A stretch of DNA of 10,959 bases from JAFLCA01 sp041907145 (lineage in GTDB: Bacteria > Bdellovibrionota_C > UBA2361 > JAFLCA01). Below, in pieces: positions 1-6,985 of this stretch. Positions within the stretch are counted from its first letter, which is position 1. Each line of letters starts with the position of its first letter. A model generated the notes under the pieces. That model ran no database searches and had not been told where the DNA came from. It was given only the letters and a program-made list of their open reading frames with translations. The translations under genes and the position numbers were made by a program. The DNA is taken from assembly GCA_041907145.1 (NCBI GenBank), contig JAYRHW010000017.1, forward strand, positions 1 through 10,959, written 5' to 3'.

Positions 1-2
1 CA

Positions 3-113
3 AACGGCAAGGGGCTCAAGGTCACCAAGTCTTCGCGCAGCAACGGCAGCGAAGAACCCAGCGTTGAGCCGCACGAGGAGAGCGAACGAGAGGCTGCCCG
101 CAGCTCGTCATAA
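3..113 (+). CDS. C-terminal tail of an upstream protein (5' partial, unidentified)
   Basis: A reading frame is open from the window edge to a TAA at 111-113 and encodes about 36 residues. The tail is hydrophilic and low in complexity, rich in Ser, Glu, Arg and Lys (for example SNGSEEPSVEPHEESERE), and probably disordered. It contains no domain that could identify the protein. The stop lies five bases before the kdsA start, so the two genes are probably co-transcribed and translationally coupled. In many Gram-negative genomes pyrG (CTP synthase) lies directly upstream of kdsA, so this could be a CTP synthase with an extended tail; that is inference from gene order only. Frame 1 is also open here, so the frame choice rests on composition and the adjacent stop. 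Confidence 0.5.
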   Translation, partial: NGKGLKVTKSSRSNGSEEPSVEPHEESEREAARSSS

Positions 114-118
114 ATTAC

Positions 119-973
119 ATGGAATCAGCGCTCACGGCTCATCAGATCCATACGGTTGAAATTACCCCTCAGATGCGGGTTGGTGCCGGCCAGCCTCTGC
201 TGCTCATTGCCGGCCCCTGCCAAATCGAGTCGCTTGACCACTGCCTGCACATCGCCGAATTCGTTCAGCGCATCACCCGTAAACTTCCAGTACAGTTCGT
301 ATTCAAGTCCTCATTCGATAAGGCCAACCGTACAAGCATTGGCACCGCGCGCGGCCTCGGCATTGACGAGGGGCTCAAAGTGCTGGAACAAGTGCGCAGA
401 AAGTTAGGCGTGCCGGTGCTCACGGATGTCCATGACGTGGAACAAGCCAAAGCGGCGGGGCACGTCGTCGATGTCATTCAAACTCCTGCTTTCCTATGCC
501 GTCAAACTGACCTGCTGCTTGCCGCCGGCAGGACTGGTCGTGCGGTAAACGTGAAGAAGGGACAATTCTTACCCCCGCAAGATATGGAGCACGTGGCAAA
601 AAAAATCGCGTCCACGGGCAACCAGAAAATCATGCTCTGTGAGCGCGGGGCTAGCTTCGGCTATCGTGACCTAATTGTGGATATGCGCAGCTTTCCAATC
701 ATGCGAGCTACTGGATACCCGGTGATATTCGATGCCACGCATAGCGTTCAATCTATGGGCGGCGCCGGTGGGGCATCCGGCGGCGACCGGCGATTTATCG
801 CTCCCTTGGTGCGGGCCGCGGTTGCCGCCGGTATCGATGGATTGTTTGTTGAGTGTCACGATAATCCCGATGTCGCACCTTCGGACGGTGCGAGCATGCT
901 GCCGCTTGCATCACTTGAGGAGTTGCTCACTACCGTCTGCCGCATCCGTGAAGCCATCCTGGCACCCAAGTAG
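119..973 (+). CDS. kdsA: 3-deoxy-8-phosphooctulonate synthase (Kdo-8-phosphate synthase)
   Basis: This cytoplasmic enzyme condenses phosphoenolpyruvate with arabinose-5-phosphate to give Kdo-8-phosphate, the precursor of the Kdo sugars of the LPS inner core. The 284 residues cover the whole aldolase-type barrel. Visible family motifs are IAGPCQIES (30-38), KSSFDKANRTS (63-73), TDVH (102-105), QTPAFLCRQTDLL (121-133), NVKKGQF (144-150), FDATHSVQ (204-211) and the ECHDNPDVAPSDG segment (245-257). Cys34, His208, Glu245 and Asp256 match the four metal ligands of the metal-dependent class typified by Aquifex; the E. coli type has Asn at the Cys position. The ATG at 119 follows the previous stop by five bases and has no clear Shine-Dalgarno. 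Met19 (base 173) is a possible alternative start that would still retain the barrel, since family members often begin 10-20 residues before the GPC motif. The product is certain; the start is less so. Confidence 0.96.
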   Translation: MESALTAHQIHTVEITPQMRVGAGQPLLLIAGPCQIESLDHCLHIAEFVQRITRKLPVQFVFKSSFDKANRTSIGTARGLGIDEGLKVLEQVRRKLGVPVLTDVHDVEQAKAAGHVVDVIQTPAFLCRQTDLLLAAGRTGRAVNVKKGQFLPPQDMEHVAKKIASTGNQKIMLCERGASFGYRDLIVDMRSFPIMRATGYPVIFDATHSVQSMGGAGGASGGDRRFIAPLVRAAVAAGIDGLFVECHDNPDVAPSDGASMLPLASLEELLTTVCRIREAILAPK

Positions 974-976
974 CTC

Positions 977-982
977 TATAAT
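977..982 (+). promoter_or_regulatory. Possible -10 box upstream of lptC
   Basis: A perfect TATAAT begins four bases after the kdsA stop codon. No convincing -35 hexamer lies 16-18 bases upstream, so it may be fortuitous. If used, it would give lptC-lptA their own transcript with a leader of roughly 75 bases containing the hairpin at 1001-1027. Confidence 0.3.
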
Positions 983-1000
983 CGTTGTTTAAAGCGAGTG

Positions 1001-1027
1001 TTTCCCATCCTCCCCGAAATGGGTAAA
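1001..1027 (+). other. Small hairpin in the kdsA-lptC gap
   Basis: TTTCCCAT (1001-1008) can pair with ATGGGTAAA (1019-1027) with one bulged T, leaving a ten-base loop. The stem is weak and no U-tract follows directly, so it does not read as a standard terminator. It may slightly lower readthrough from kdsA into lptC or have no role. Confidence 0.25.
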
Positions 1028-1062
1028 AGTATCTTTTCATCGAAAGCGCCCCTCAAGAGGCC

Positions 1063-1689
1063 ATGAAGTTACGAAAAAACCAAAGCATAGTTCTAGCGGT
1101 GACCATCATCGTCGCCTTTTTTGTGGTCGGCATCTGGTTCATGCCGTCCGAATCACGGCACCTTCCCTCGGCGCCCAGTGAGCCGGCGCCGGAAGTCTCC
1201 CCCGTTGCGGTTGCCACACCCAGCCCCGGCTCCGACTCAAAATTCGTACTAAAGGAATTTCACCGCTTCGAAGTCAAAGACGGTCGCAAGGTTTGGGAGG
1301 CGAAGGGCTCGCAGGGCCAATACAGTCCTGAAGATAACGCTGCTCGAATACAGGATGCCCAGGTTTGGATTTATCAGAAGGACGGCAAGCAAGTAACCAT
1401 GACCGCTCGTCAAGCAGTGCTCAAGCTTCAGGGTCCCGGCTTGAAGGGTGCGGACGCTTCAGGTGACGTCACGATCATATACAATCAAAATGAAACGCTT
1501 AAGACCGACCTCCTGAGTTATGACAAAGAGAAAAACAAGGTCAGCGCTCCGGGTCTTGTCACGATATCAGGGGCACTGCTCGATATCTCCGGCGAGATTC
1601 TCGACGGCGACCTTGCCACCAAAAGCTTTACCTTGAAGAAGAATGTACGTACCGTGCTGAAGCCCAGAGAGAAGAAGAATGATTCGTAA
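1063..1689 (+). CDS. lptC: LPS export system inner-membrane-anchored protein LptC
   Basis: LptC is the single-pass inner-membrane protein that receives LPS from the LptB2FG transporter and passes it to periplasmic LptA. The 208-residue product has a short basic N-terminus, one hydrophobic helix (about residues 8-27), a Pro/Ala/Ser-rich linker (about 30-58) and a periplasmic beta-jellyroll domain (about 60-200). The domain shows the LptC pattern of FHRFEVKDGRKVWEAKG followed by repeated strand motifs such as DGKQVTMTARQAVL and KTDLLSYDKEKNKV. The length is close to E. coli LptC (about 190 residues), the excess being the linker. The start ATG has AAGAGG only two bases upstream, an unusually short spacing. 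The last 11 bases overlap lptA, as expected for coupled translation. The assignment rests on architecture and the lptA neighbour, because LptC sequences diverge strongly. Confidence 0.9.
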   Translation: MKLRKNQSIVLAVTIIVAFFVVGIWFMPSESRHLPSAPSEPAPEVSPVAVATPSPGSDSKFVLKEFHRFEVKDGRKVWEAKGSQGQYSPEDNAARIQDAQVWIYQKDGKQVTMTARQAVLKLQGPGLKGADASGDVTIIYNQNETLKTDLLSYDKEKNKVSAPGLVTISGALLDISGEILDGDLATKSFTLKKNVRTVLKPREKKNDS

Positions 1690-2254
1690 ATACTTGCTTG
1701 CCTCAATCATGCTGCTCGCAGCCGGACTTGCCAGCACCACGGCAGAAGCGGCTCCACGCCCAAAGAAGGTCTTGGTAAAGCCAACCCCCGTGGTTGCGAA
1801 GAAGACTTCCAACCCGCTGGGCAGTGCTGTTTCTCCCGATTTCTCGAAGCTGCCCACCTTCATTAAATCGGACTCACTGCGCCTGGATAACGACAAGCGC
1901 TACTTTGTCTATACCGGAAATGTCGAGGTCAAGCATGGTGACCTGACCATGACCTCGAACACCCTCGAGGGTTACTACGATCAGGACAACAAGATTCAAA
2001 AGCTCGTCGCAAAGACAGGCGTGTTAATCTTGAAGGGCGATACGATTCGCGGAACCTGCGAACTCGCCACCTATGAAGCTGCCAGCGACCTTCTCACGCT
2101 GACTGAAAATCCAGAGCTCACACAGGAGGGCAGCGTGCTCACCGGCGATACCATCAAGGTATTCCTGAAGGAGAATCGCAGCGAAGCCACCGGCCAAGTG
2201 CGTGTGAAAATGCTGGATAAAACTACCGAGTCACTCAAGCACACTGCCCGCTAG
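1679..2254 (+). CDS. lptA: LPS transport periplasmic protein LptA (OstA-like)
   Basis: LptA is the soluble periplasmic protein that oligomerises into the bridge carrying LPS from LptC to the LptD/E complex in the outer membrane. The 191-residue product starts with a Sec signal peptide (basic MIRK, hydrophobic 5-20, likely cleavage near Ala24 in AEA-AP). A Lys/Pro-rich linker to about residue 57 follows, then an OstA/LptA beta-jellyroll (about 61-180). Family-typical strands are IKSDSLRLDNDKRYFVYTGNV, GDLTMTSNTLEGYYD, GDTIRGTCELATYEAASDLLTL and GSVLTGDTIKVFL. The start codon lies within the end of lptC and is preceded by the purine-rich GAGAGAAGAAGA. In many genomes lptB follows directly; here it lies almost 7 kb away at 9098. 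Confidence 0.92.
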   Translation: MIRKYLLASIMLLAAGLASTTAEAAPRPKKVLVKPTPVVAKKTSNPLGSAVSPDFSKLPTFIKSDSLRLDNDKRYFVYTGNVEVKHGDLTMTSNTLEGYYDQDNKIQKLVAKTGVLILKGDTIRGTCELATYEAASDLLTLTENPELTQEGSVLTGDTIKVFLKENRSEATGQVRVKMLDKTTESLKHTAR

Positions 2255-2299
2255 GGGTCAGCTAAGCTGCCTTAACTGCTTCGCTTTTCCTCTGAAAAC

Positions 2300-2343
2300 T
2301 TTCGTTCGGGTAGCCCTTCCGACGGCGCTATAATTTCGTTCGG
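2300..2343 (+). repeat. Ten-base direct repeat bracketing the kinase promoter
   Basis: TTTCGTTCGG occurs at 2300-2309 and again at 2334-2343, 34 bases apart start to start (about three helical turns). The first copy covers the expected -35 region and the second overlaps the end of the -10 box and the expected transcription start. This placement suits a regulator binding as a pair of direct half-sites, but no regulator is known from the sequence. Confidence 0.5.
2305..2334 (+). promoter_or_regulatory. Putative sigma70-type promoter of the hybrid kinase gene
   Basis: A perfect TATAAT (2329-2334) lies 18 bases downstream of TTCGGG (2305-2310), a poor -35 match. Transcription would start near 2341, leaving a leader of about 38 bases before the ATG at 2379. 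The weak -35 with a perfect -10 suggests activator dependence, and the direct repeats around it fit that idea. No terminator with a T-tract was seen between lptA and this promoter, so readthrough from lptA is possible. Confidence 0.45.
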
Positions 2344-2378
2344 CCCTTGGCGCGTTCATTGAAACGAGAGAATCCTGC

Positions 2379-5300
2379 ATGAAGCTATCCCGAGACTTTG
2401 CCGGTGCGGCGATACTACTCTTCCTGTGCACCTCCGCAGCACTCGGAGCCTCCTTCTCCTTTCATTCATACTATTTCGATCTTGCTTCTTTGACCCTTTC
2501 CCTCGTCGGGCTATTCCTCTTTTCCATCCTCATCGTCCACTACTCACGATCACTGCGCGCTCGATATGATCGACGAGCCTCCAAATTTTTGGAGGAGCGC
2601 AATCGTCTGCAGCTCCAGCACCAGGCGCTTGTGAAACTCGCACTCAGCGAAACGAAGCATGGGAGCCTCTTGTCGTCCGTTCAAGAAATATTAGAAACGG
2701 CAGCGCATACCCTGGACGTTGATCGTGTATCGCTATGGATGCTGCAAAATCACTGCACTGCCGCTCATTGCTACGATTTGTATGAACGACAGACAGGGGC
2801 GCATTCGAGCGGCCAAAGAATCAGCGCCGACACCGCGCCGGGCTACTTCGATGCCTTGAGCAAATGTCGCGTCCTAGCAATCGGCGATATTCAGAATTCT
2901 CACTTGAAGAAGGAAATAACTCACCTCGATAAGCTCCACTTGAGTTCGATGATAGATTCTCCCGTGCGTTTACACGGGGTTCTGGCCGCTGTCGTATGCT
3001 TTCGTCATGCCGGCCCGGCACGGCGTTGGACGATCGACGAACAAAATTTCGTCGGCTCAATTGCCGATATGTTGGCACTCACATTCCAAGCAGACGAACA
3101 GCGACAGACCAAGGATGAACTCGAACAGAAGTCATTGGCGATCGAGGCCGCCATGGACGGCATGGCAATTCTCGATGCCAATCAAACCTATGTGTACCTC
3201 AATCAGTCTCATGCAGCGCTCTACGGCTATTCCCATCCGGATGAACTCATCGGACGCTCGTGGCGCTGCCTCTATGACGATGGCGAGCTCGAGCGGTTCG
3301 AACGCGATTTCATGCCCCAGTTTGCTCGCCAGGGATGGTTGCAGGTTGAGGCCACGGGAAGGAAGAAGGACGGTAGCAAGTTTCCCCAAGAGATTTCATT
3401 GACAGCCCTTCCCAATGGCGGGCTTATCTGCGTCGTGCGGGATGTGAGTATGCGAAAACTGGCGGAGAGGAACGCCGAGCAAATGGCGCTCTTCGCCACG
3501 CTTAATCCGGCACCGGTGCTGCGATTTGACTCTGCCGGTATGATCCTGACCGCGAACCCCGCTGCGCGCGACATATTCGGACTGCATTCCACTTCCGGCA
3601 CTCAGCTTACCTCGATTATTTCCGGCGCCCGCGAACTCGATCTCAGGCGCTGTATAGAACAAGGCGCAGTCTTAAGCTGCTCGAGTCAGGTCGGCGAAAG
3701 GCATTTTCACTTTCTATTTCGGGGAGTACGAGAACTTGGCTTCGGGCACGCATACGGCACCGATTTGACCGATCTCCGCCTGACACATCAGCGCCTCATC
3801 GAAAGCAAACGCTTTTTACGCCGGGTGATCGACAGTGATCCGAACATGATCTACGTCAAAGATTCGCACGGGCGCTTCACCTTGGCGAACAAGGCGACGG
3901 CAGAGATCTACGGGAGCTCGGTGCATGATATCCTCTGGAAGATGGACGCGGATTTGCTAAAGGCACCGGACGAGATTGCTCGCATTCGCCAGGCCGAGCA
4001 TGAAGTGATTCAGTCGCAGGAACAGCGCAACTCGGACGAGGAAGTCTTCACGGACGCCTCGGGGAAGCAGCGCCTGTTGCGCGTCGTTCGGAGACCCCTG
4101 CGTCTTACTCCCGACGGCGACGTGCATGTTCTTGGTGTTGCCACCGATATCACCGAGACCAAGCGCTTGCAGGAAGACCTGCTGCACTCTCAAAAAATGG
4201 AGGCTATTGGCCAGCTTGCCGGCGGCATCGCACATGACTTCAACAATTTGCTCACCGGAATCCTTGGCTGCACGGGGCTATTGAAGATGCGATCGGAACG
4301 TGACCCTGAAGTGCACCAGAGCGCGGAGATGATTGAAAATGCCGCCTCGCGCGCGGGCCAGCTCACCCAAAAACTGCTTGGATTTGCCCGCAAAGGCAAA
4401 CACCAAAACGTGCCGGTTGATATACACGCTACAATTGAGGAAACGGTCGCGCTGCTCAGACGCACGATTGAGAAGAACGTGGCGATTATGCAAGTTCTTA
4501 AGGCTCCGCAGGCCTATATACTCGGTGATCCAACGCAAATCCAGCAAATCATTCTAAACCTTGCGATCAACGCCCGCGATGCTATGTGCATCGAGACCGG
4601 CGGCAGCAACGGAGGGGAGCTCACGATCACCACCCGTATCTTGCCGGCGAGCGCGGTTCAGGGACCCGCGGAGGTCGAAGTCGAAGACTATCTCGAGCTG
4701 TCGGTTACCGATACCGGCTGCGGGATTCCCGAGCCAATTCGCGAGAAGGTGTTCGAGCCATTCTTCACGACCAAGGCTCCAGGCCGAGGAACCGGCATGG
4801 GGCTTGCGATGGTCTACGGTATCATTCAGAACCACGACGGCTTTATCCGGGTAGAAAGCGAGGTCGGCAAGGGAACCACATTCCGCGTCTATTTGCCCAG
4901 TTTGGACGCGCAGACCGTCACTTCCGTCAGTCTTCCGCCGCAACCAGCCATTCAAGGACGAGGACAAATTCTGGTCGTCGACGACCACAATGTCGTTCGG
5001 GCCGTCACCGCAAAAATGCTCCAGTCCCTGGGGTACGGCGTTATCACTGCTCGCGACGGCCTCGAAGCGGTCGAGTACTATCGTGAGCACTGGAGCGACA
5101 TAGATTTGGCAATCATCGATATGATCATGCCGCGCATGGGGGCGCGCGAATGCCTGCGCAACCTGAAGATCATAAATCCCGAAGTACGGGCCATTCTCTC
5201 AACGGGCTACGTCAATAATAATGCCGTCCAGGAGATAATGAATGAAGGAATGGTAGGCTTTATTCAGAAGCCGTATCAGCTTCAGCAGCTTTCGACCGTC

Positions 5301-5381
5301 GTAGCACGAGCTTTGCAGGGCGAGCTGAATCAGCGCCAGGTGGCCGACCCTCAGGGAACCTACCTCGCACCTGGCGCCTAG
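2379..5381 (+). CDS. Membrane-anchored GAF/PAS hybrid sensor histidine kinase with C-terminal receiver
   Basis: This 1000-residue hybrid kinase senses an unknown signal and autophosphorylates on a His. Two hydrophobic segments (about 8-25 and 34-54) anchor the N-terminus; the rest should be cytoplasmic. A coiled stretch (60-90) leads to a GAF-like domain (about 95-235), a PAS domain (about 252-360, with DANQTYVYLNQSHAALYGYS), a weaker PAS-like region (about 367-465) and a third PAS (about 475-598). The kinase core has the phospho-acceptor His619 in GGIAHDFNN, the N box LNLAINARDAM (726-736), G1 DTGCGIP (778-784), the F box FEPFFTTK (792-799) and G2 GRGTGMGLAM (802-811). The receiver (about 862-980) has Asp868/Asp869, phospho-acceptor Asp914 and Lys964. 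All catalytic residues are present. No separate DNA-binding response regulator is seen nearby, so it is an orphan in this window. GAGAG lies upstream of the start at a loose spacing. Confidence 0.95.
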   Translation: MKLSRDFAGAAILLFLCTSAALGASFSFHSYYFDLASLTLSLVGLFLFSILIVHYSRSLRARYDRRASKFLEERNRLQLQHQALVKLALSETKHGSLLSSVQEILETAAHTLDVDRVSLWMLQNHCTAAHCYDLYERQTGAHSSGQRISADTAPGYFDALSKCRVLAIGDIQNSHLKKEITHLDKLHLSSMIDSPVRLHGVLAAVVCFRHAGPARRWTIDEQNFVGSIADMLALTFQADEQRQTKDELEQKSLAIEAAMDGMAILDANQTYVYLNQSHAALYGYSHPDELIGRSWRCLYDDGELERFERDFMPQFARQGWLQVEATGRKKDGSKFPQEISLTALPNGGLICVVRDVSMRKLAERNAEQMALFATLNPAPVLRFDSAGMILTANPAARDIFGLHSTSGTQLTSIISGARELDLRRCIEQGAVLSCSSQVGERHFHFLFRGVRELGFGHAYGTDLTDLRLTHQRLIESKRFLRRVIDSDPNMIYVKDSHGRFTLANKATAEIYGSSVHDILWKMDADLLKAPDEIARIRQAEHEVIQSQEQRNSDEEVFTDASGKQRLLRVVRRPLRLTPDGDVHVLGVATDITETKRLQEDLLHSQKMEAIGQLAGGIAHDFNNLLTGILGCTGLLKMRSERDPEVHQSAEMIENAASRAGQLTQKLLGFARKGKHQNVPVDIHATIEETVALLRRTIEKNVAIMQVLKAPQAYILGDPTQIQQIILNLAINARDAMCIETGGSNGGELTITTRILPASAVQGPAEVEVEDYLELSVTDTGCGIPEPIREKVFEPFFTTKAPGRGTGMGLAMVYGIIQNHDGFIRVESEVGKGTTFRVYLPSLDAQTVTSVSLPPQPAIQGRGQILVVDDHNVVRAVTAKMLQSLGYGVITARDGLEAVEYYREHWSDIDLAIIDMIMPRMGARECLRNLKIINPEVRAILSTGYVNNNAVQEIMNEGMVGFIQKPYQLQQLSTVVARALQGELNQRQVADPQGTYLAPGA

Positions 5382-5428
5382 CACCATACAGCGTTGTGGA
5401 ATACACTGAGGGCGCTTCATTTGCCTTT

Positions 5429-5433
5429 AGGGA
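5429..5433 (+). promoter_or_regulatory. Ribosome binding site of the cysteine-rich nuclease gene
   Basis: AGGGA lies six bases before the ATG at 5440 and supports that start. The 58-base gap after the kinase gene shows no clear terminator, so the two genes may be co-transcribed. Confidence 0.6.
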
Positions 5434-5439
5434 CTTTCT

Positions 5440-6117
5440 ATGACTCGAGTAATCCTCCGTGCATTGCTCATCGGCCCATTCCTTTGCTCTATGGCGCACG
5501 CCGACTTTCGTTTTGGTGCTTGCTGTTCAGCCAACGGCGGCGTTTGTGGATGCAAGAACGGCGGCGCGATCTGTTGTGACGGTCAAGCTTCGACCTGCGC
5601 CTGTAATGAGAAGGACTTCAAAGTCGAACCGCCCATTTCAAAAGTAGAGAAGGATACAGCATCCGCGATTCCAGCAGAGCACGTACCATATCTTCCAAAT
5701 TCAAAACTTACCCCCGGGGATGCGCGCAGCAAGCTTAAAGATGAGATCTGCGCGGCCGGATACATCAAGTCCGTCGGGCGCACGACCTCCACTCAAAAGG
5801 ACGAGGTCTTCAAGCGCTATGGCATCGTGCGGCGCGGTGATTACGATATCGACCATCTAATTTCCAAGGGATTGGGCGGTTCCAAGGACATGAAAAATCT
5901 CTACCCGCAGCCACTCAAGGGCCCTTGGAATATGCAGAAAAAAGATCAGCTCGAAAATCATCTGCACCGACTCGTTTGCAGCGGGAAACTCGATCTGTCG
6001 CTCGCTCAACGGGAAATCGCGCACGATTGGATCGCCGCTTATAAGAAGTACGAGCCTGCAGTGCCGACTGCAAAGAAACCGAAGACCAAAAGTGCGAAAA
6101 CCAAGAAAAAGAAGTAG
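5440..6117 (+). CDS. Secreted cysteine-rich protein with HNH-like nuclease domain
   Basis: The 225-residue product begins with a Sec signal peptide (about 1-21, SMAHA before Asp22), so it acts outside the cytoplasm. The mature N-terminus has eight cysteines in 28 residues spaced CC-x6-CxC-x6-CC-x6-CxC (Cys28 to Cys55), a tandem 17-residue repeat that could form disulfides or bind metal. After a linker, residues about 100-205 form an HNH-like domain: ICAAGY with Cys104, YDIDHLISKGLGG (135-147) with Asp138-His139, KNLYPQP (152-158), GPWNMQKKDQLENHLHRLVC (161-180, Cys180) and an AQREIAHDW helix. The DHLI...LGG...NL pattern is the metal-binding core of HNH-type endonucleases and is common in small secreted proteins of this type. 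A Lys-rich tail (212-225) could bind nucleic acid. Nuclease activity is inferred from the motif and is not certain. It lies 16 bases before the HAD gene, so a shared transcript is likely. Confidence 0.82.
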   Translation: MTRVILRALLIGPFLCSMAHADFRFGACCSANGGVCGCKNGGAICCDGQASTCACNEKDFKVEPPISKVEKDTASAIPAEHVPYLPNSKLTPGDARSKLKDEICAAGYIKSVGRTTSTQKDEVFKRYGIVRRGDYDIDHLISKGLGGSKDMKNLYPQPLKGPWNMQKKDQLENHLHRLVCSGKLDLSLAQREIAHDWIAAYKKYEPAVPTAKKPKTKSAKTKKKK

Positions 6118-6133
6118 GAATTGAGCGGCTGCT

Positions 6134-6985
6134 ATGACTGAATTGCTAGCGGCTCATCGAGCTGAGCTCCACGCCATACCCACGAAGTTCATTTTCTTCG
6201 ATGTCGACGGGACCCTCAAGAATTCACAACACCGCATTTCCGATTCCACTATCCGTTCTGTACGACGCCTGGCATCCCAGGGCATAGGATACGGACTCGC
6301 CTCTGGTCGGCCCTATTTTGGGGCACAGGGGGTGCTTCGGCTTCTGAACGTACGCGGACCGAGCGTGTTTTTCTCCGGGGCCCTAGTCATAGAACCAGAA
6401 TCCGGCAACGTGCTACACCAGGAAGCCCTTTCGCCTGCTGAAGTTCAGCTCGTCTTGGATTTTGGGCGCAGGGCCGGCATTTTTATGGAGCTCTATACTC
6501 CAGAGGACTACTTCTGCGAAGCCGATTCGCCCCTGGCGGAGATTCACGCCCTCTACCTGGACCGCGCCCCCAGGCGCGCATCCTTTGCCGACCTTATTGC
6601 GCGCGAGCCAATTCTCAAAGTCGAGTTCGTTGCTGATACCCCGTTAGCCCACCAGCAGCTACGACAATTTGCCGCGGAGACGAGGTCACTGCATTTTGGT
6701 CTTGGATATGGCGCATCTCATCCGCACTTGGTCTTTGGAAACGTCACGAGCCCGAAAGCCTCGCGTGAGGCTGCACTGAACAAGATACTGACCCATTTAC
6801 AACTCCACACGGACAATATCGCTGCATTCGGCGATGCCGAGGCTGATATCCCGTTCCTCAGGCTTGCAGCTCTCGGCATTGCCATGGGAAACGCCCCGAT
6901 AGAAGTGCAGCGACAGGCCCGGTATGTTACCAAGTCCGTCGACGAGGACGGAGTGGCCTATGCGTTGGATATCATGCTCAGGTAG
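6134..6985 (+). CDS. HAD-superfamily hydrolase, Cof/IIB-type phosphatase
   Basis: The 283-residue protein is a cytoplasmic HAD phosphatase of the Cof/YbiV-like type, which usually acts on sugar phosphates, nucleotides or similar small molecules. Motif I is FFDVDGTL (21-28) with Asp23 as nucleophile and Asp25 as general acid/base. Motif II is LASGRP (Ser57), motif III has Lys208, and motif IV is FGDAEADIPF (232-241) with Asp234 and Asp238. The cap between motifs II and III is of type C2B size (about residues 85-200). Most relatives have GDxxND in motif IV; here the Asn is Ala237 while the acidic residues remain, so activity is likely retained. About 17 residues precede motif I, slightly more than usual, and no good ribosome site is seen, so the exact start is uncertain. 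The 3' end overlaps the convergent macrodomain gene by 28 bases. The substrate cannot be predicted. Confidence 0.9.
   Translation: MTELLAAHRAELHAIPTKFIFFDVDGTLKNSQHRISDSTIRSVRRLASQGIGYGLASGRPYFGAQGVLRLLNVRGPSVFFSGALVIEPESGNVLHQEALSPAEVQLVLDFGRRAGIFMELYTPEDYFCEADSPLAEIHALYLDRAPRRASFADLIAREPILKVEFVADTPLAHQQLRQFAAETRSLHFGLGYGASHPHLVFGNVTSPKASREAALNKILTHLQLHTDNIAAFGDAEADIPFLRLAALGIAMGNAPIEVQRQARYVTKSVDEDGVAYALDIMLR

Noticed and set aside
2259..2269. CAGCT-A-AGCTG palindrome after lptA as a terminator
   Set aside because: A one-base loop cannot form a stable hairpin, and the following bases have no clean T-tract.
4554..5090. A 178-codon open frame on the minus strand inside the kinase gene
   Set aside because: It is opposite the HATPase and receiver regions, shows no family motif, and is explained by codon bias of the kinase gene.
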